Source: Acetobacteraceae bacterium | GTDB taxonomy: Bacteria; Pseudomonadota; Alphaproteobacteria; Acetobacterales; Acetobacteraceae | Reading direction: 5' to 3' | NCBI GenBank assembly: GCA_947478535.1 | Contig: CANJXD010000018.1 | Coordinates: 1-24,008, forward strand | DNA length: 24,008 nucleotides | Shown: positions 22,296-24,008 of the stretch, in pieces | How the letters are laid out: each line of letters begins with the position of its first letter | Numbering within the stretch: the first letter of the stretch is position 1 | Made by a program: the position numbers and the translations under genes | Notes under the pieces: model-generated | What the model was told of the DNA's origin: nothing | Databases searched by the model: none | The model's input: only the letters and a program-made list of their open reading frames with translations

Positions 22296-22766
22296 TCAGG
22301 CCCTCCGTGCGGCCCGGCTCCAGGTGAAGGCGGCCAGGCCCAGCGCATAGATCAGGTTCATCCCGGGGATGGAAAGGGGCAAGCCAGGGATCAGGTAGGT
22401 CGCTTCGTCACAGGGCTTCGCCGGCGTCGGGCGAAGCGTCCGCATCAACTCCTCCACGCTGTTGCCCGTGGCGGTGGGGGCGAGGCAGGAGGGCAGGGGG
22501 GAGGGCCACCAGCCTTGCTCCACCCCCACATGCAGGGCCGCGATCGCGCCTGATGCCAGCACCGCCAGCGCCGCGCCGCGCAGCAGCCAGCGGCGCCATG
22601 CGGCCGGCGCGAAACCCGCGGCGAGCGCCAGGCCGGCCGCGACCCAATAGGGCCAGCGCTGCCAGAGGCAGAGCGCGCAGGGGGCGAGGCCAGGCCAGCG
22701 TTCGCTGCCCATGGCGAGAAGCGGCGCCGCGGCGGCGAGGCCCGCGACGAGGAAAGGGTGGGCCAT
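22296..22766 (-). CDS. dsbB: Disulfide bond formation protein B
   Basis: A 156-aa inner-membrane protein with four hydrophobic helices. The first periplasm-facing cysteine pair is Cys30/Cys33 in APCALCLWQRWPYW, next to an Arg thought to sit at the quinone site. The second pair is Cys94 and Cys119 (PSCLAP and PAKPCDEA). Both pairs are present, so a full electron route from DsbA to ubiquinone is expected. The ATG at 22766 is chosen; the frame extends upstream without support. It precedes coq7 by 2 nt. It diverges from the glutathione S-transferase gene with about 128 bp between. No dsbA is in the window. Confidence 0.93.
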   Translation of the reverse strand: MAHPFLVAGLAAAAPLLAMGSERWPGLAPCALCLWQRWPYWVAAGLALAAGFAPAAWRRWLLRGAALAVLASGAIAALHVGVEQGWWPSPLPSCLAPTATGNSVEELMRTLRPTPAKPCDEATYLIPGLPLSIPGMNLIYALGLAAFTWSRAARRA

Positions 22767-22894
22767 GGCCCTACATCCACCCTCGCGCGCTGCGCCGCAA
22801 CATGGGGATGTGTAACGGTGTGGTTCGGCCGGTAACTGGACCCATTTTCCGCGCAGCCCTACCGTCGCACCGCTTTCGGGAAGGGACTGAAACA

Positions 22895-23521
22895 ATGCTG
22901 ACGATCTGGGGGCGTACCACCTCCTCCAATGTGATGAAGGTGCTGTGGCTGTGCGACGAACTCGCCTTGCCCTACCAGCGCATCGACGCCGGCGGCGCGT
23001 TCGGGCGGAACCGGGATGCGGCCTATCTCGGCATGAACCCGAATGGCCTGGTGCCGACCATCGTCGAGGATGACGGCTACACGCTGTGGGAGAGCAACAG
23101 CATCCTGCGCTACCTCGTGCGGAGCCGGGCGCCGGAGCATGCGCTGTATCCGGCCGATCCGCGCGCGGCGGCGGATGCGGAACGCTGGATGGACTGGCAG
23201 CTCTCGGCGCTGAACCCGCCGATGACCAAGGTGTTCTTCACCTATGTCCGCACCCCGGAAGCCCAGCGGGACTACCCGGCGACGCACAAGGCGCGCGACG
23301 AGGCGGAGGCGCTTTGGGGCATGGTCGAGGCGCAGTTGCAAGGGCGGCGCTTCCTGGCCGGGGATGCGCTGTCGGTGGGCGATATCGCGCTCGGGCCGTA
23401 CGTCCATCGGTGGTTCAACATGCCGATCGAGCGGGCGGCGATGCCGGCGCTACACGGATGGTACGAACGGTTGCTGGAGCGGCCGGGCTATCAGGCGCAT
23501 TGCGCGGGGAAGCTGGCGTAG
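22895..23521 (+). CDS. Glutathione S-transferase
   Basis: A 208-aa cytosolic GST. The thioredoxin-like N-terminal domain (1-80) shows LTIWGRTTSSNVMKVLWLCD with the likely active Ser/Thr in TSSN, PNGLVPTIVEDDG with the cis-Pro, and LWESNSILRYLV with the glutathione-binding ESN. The C-terminal helical domain holds the conserved GDALSVGDIALGPYVHRW. It follows an AAGGGA site with a 9-nt spacer. It is divergent from dsbB. The function is conjugation or reduction of xenobiotics or endogenous electrophiles; the substrate is not predictable. Confidence 0.93.
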   Translation: MLTIWGRTTSSNVMKVLWLCDELALPYQRIDAGGAFGRNRDAAYLGMNPNGLVPTIVEDDGYTLWESNSILRYLVRSRAPEHALYPADPRAAADAERWMDWQLSALNPPMTKVFFTYVRTPEAQRDYPATHKARDEAEALWGMVEAQLQGRRFLAGDALSVGDIALGPYVHRWFNMPIERAAMPALHGWYERLLERPGYQAHCAGKLA

Positions 23522-23538
23522 CGGGCGCTTTCTGGCTT

Positions 23539-23565
23539 GGCGCGCCTTTCAGCACTCAGCGCGCC
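23539..23565. terminator. Possible hairpin terminator between convergent genes
   Basis: GGCGCGC (23539-23545) pairs with GCGCGCC (23559-23565) across a 13-nt loop in the 58-bp gap between the GST and cobalamin adenosyltransferase genes. There is no U-tract, so confidence is low. Confidence 0.3.
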
Positions 23566-23579
23566 GCGCCGGGGGTCCG

Positions 23580-24008
23580 TCAGCGCGTCGCGCCAGGGGC
23601 CCAGGTGACGTCCTCCGCGCCGTTCGCGTTCAGGCGCCGCGCGAGGACGAAAAGATGGTCCGAGAGGCGGTTGAGGTAGCGGACCACGGCGGGGTTCACC
23701 GCTTCCTCCCCGGCCAGGGCCACCACGTCGCGCTCCGCCCGGCGGGTGATGGTGCGGGCGACATGGGCGTGGGCGGCGCCGGGGGACCCGCCGGGCAGGA
23801 CGAAGCTGCGGAGCGGCGGGATCTCCGCATTCATCGCCGCGATCTCCGCTTCGAGGCGCAGGCATTGGGCATCCGTCACCCGCAGGCGGTCCGTGGCCGT
23901 GCCGGGCACGCAGAGGTCGGCGCCGAGGTCGAACAGGTCATTCTGAATACGGAGCAGCATCGCCTCCGCCACCGCATCGGCCCCGAGGTGCAGGCGCAGC
24001 ACGCCGAG
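23580..24008 (-). CDS. Cob(I)alamin adenosyltransferase, PduO type (N-terminus cut by window edge)
   Basis: A C-terminal fragment of about 142 residues. The frame is open through the window end, so the start and the N-terminal ATP-binding TRxGDxGTT segment are outside. Visible family marks are LLRIQNDLFDLGADLCVP, FVLPGGSPGAAHAHVARTI with TRRAERDVV, and NRLSDHLFVLARRLN near the C-terminus. The enzyme transfers adenosyl from ATP to cob(I)alamin to make coenzyme B12. The missing part should be roughly 45-50 residues. Convergent with the GST gene. Confidence 0.92.
   Translation of the reverse strand, partial: LGVLRLHLGADAVAEAMLLRIQNDLFDLGADLCVPGTATDRLRVTDAQCLRLEAEIAAMNAEIPPLRSFVLPGGSPGAAHAHVARTITRRAERDVVALAGEEAVNPAVVRYLNRLSDHLFVLARRLNANGAEDVTWAPGATR

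Overview
The window is high-GC, tightly packed bacterial DNA and looks chromosomal. It carries a Tat-type Bug/TctC tricarboxylate receptor, an MmcB DNA-repair gene behind an alphaproteobacterial-type SOS box, a GluQ-RS, a Coq7-type ubiquinone hydroxylase and a fused HldE. Together these suggest an alphaproteobacterium, most likely an Acetobacteraceae/Rhodospirillales member such as a Roseomonas-like genus. The genus is inference from gene content only. I see no tRNA, rRNA, CRISPR array, IS element or phage gene, and no gene-free stretch over 300 bp.

Layout. Positions 1-2245 (minus strand): a partial gene of unknown function and an Atm1-type ABC exporter. Positions 2350-5569 (plus): a Nudix (DUF4743-type) hydrolase, mmcB with a GAAC-N7-GAAC LexA box, and an overlapping pair of Bug receptor and carboxymuconolactone-decarboxylase-like protein. 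Positions 5635-9261 (minus): dgt, hldE and a PPP-type phosphatase. Positions 9327-14016 (plus): two adjacent paralogue-like proteins that read as degenerate GGDEF-EAL proteins, then an ABC-2 ATPase/permease pair and a histidine phosphatase. Positions 14161-14835 (plus): a secreted SYLF-domain protein. Position 14855-16069 (minus) is a GT4 glycosyltransferase, divergent from a GT2 glycosyltransferase (16303-17283, plus). The GT2 gene overlaps an Hpt phosphotransfer gene, which is followed by a sigma-54 (NtrC/LuxO-type) response regulator. Positions 19356-24008 hold gluQRS (minus), a serine esterase (plus), an HNH protein (plus), the dsbB-coq7 pair (minus), a glutathione S-transferase (plus) and a truncated PduO-type cobalamin adenosyltransferase (minus).

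Most interesting points. (1) Two tandem, apparently catalytically dead GGDEF-EAL-like proteins overlap by ATGA and sit directly upstream of an ABC-2 exporter, a possible undescribed module. (2) An Hpt/sigma-54 regulator pair resembling LuxU-LuxO is translationally linked to a glycosyltransferase. (3) A LexA box lies over the likely -10 region of mmcB, with a possibly leaderless start. (4) Duplicated operator-like elements lie 60 bp apart between the divergent glycosyltransferases. The remaining genes look like ordinary housekeeping genes.
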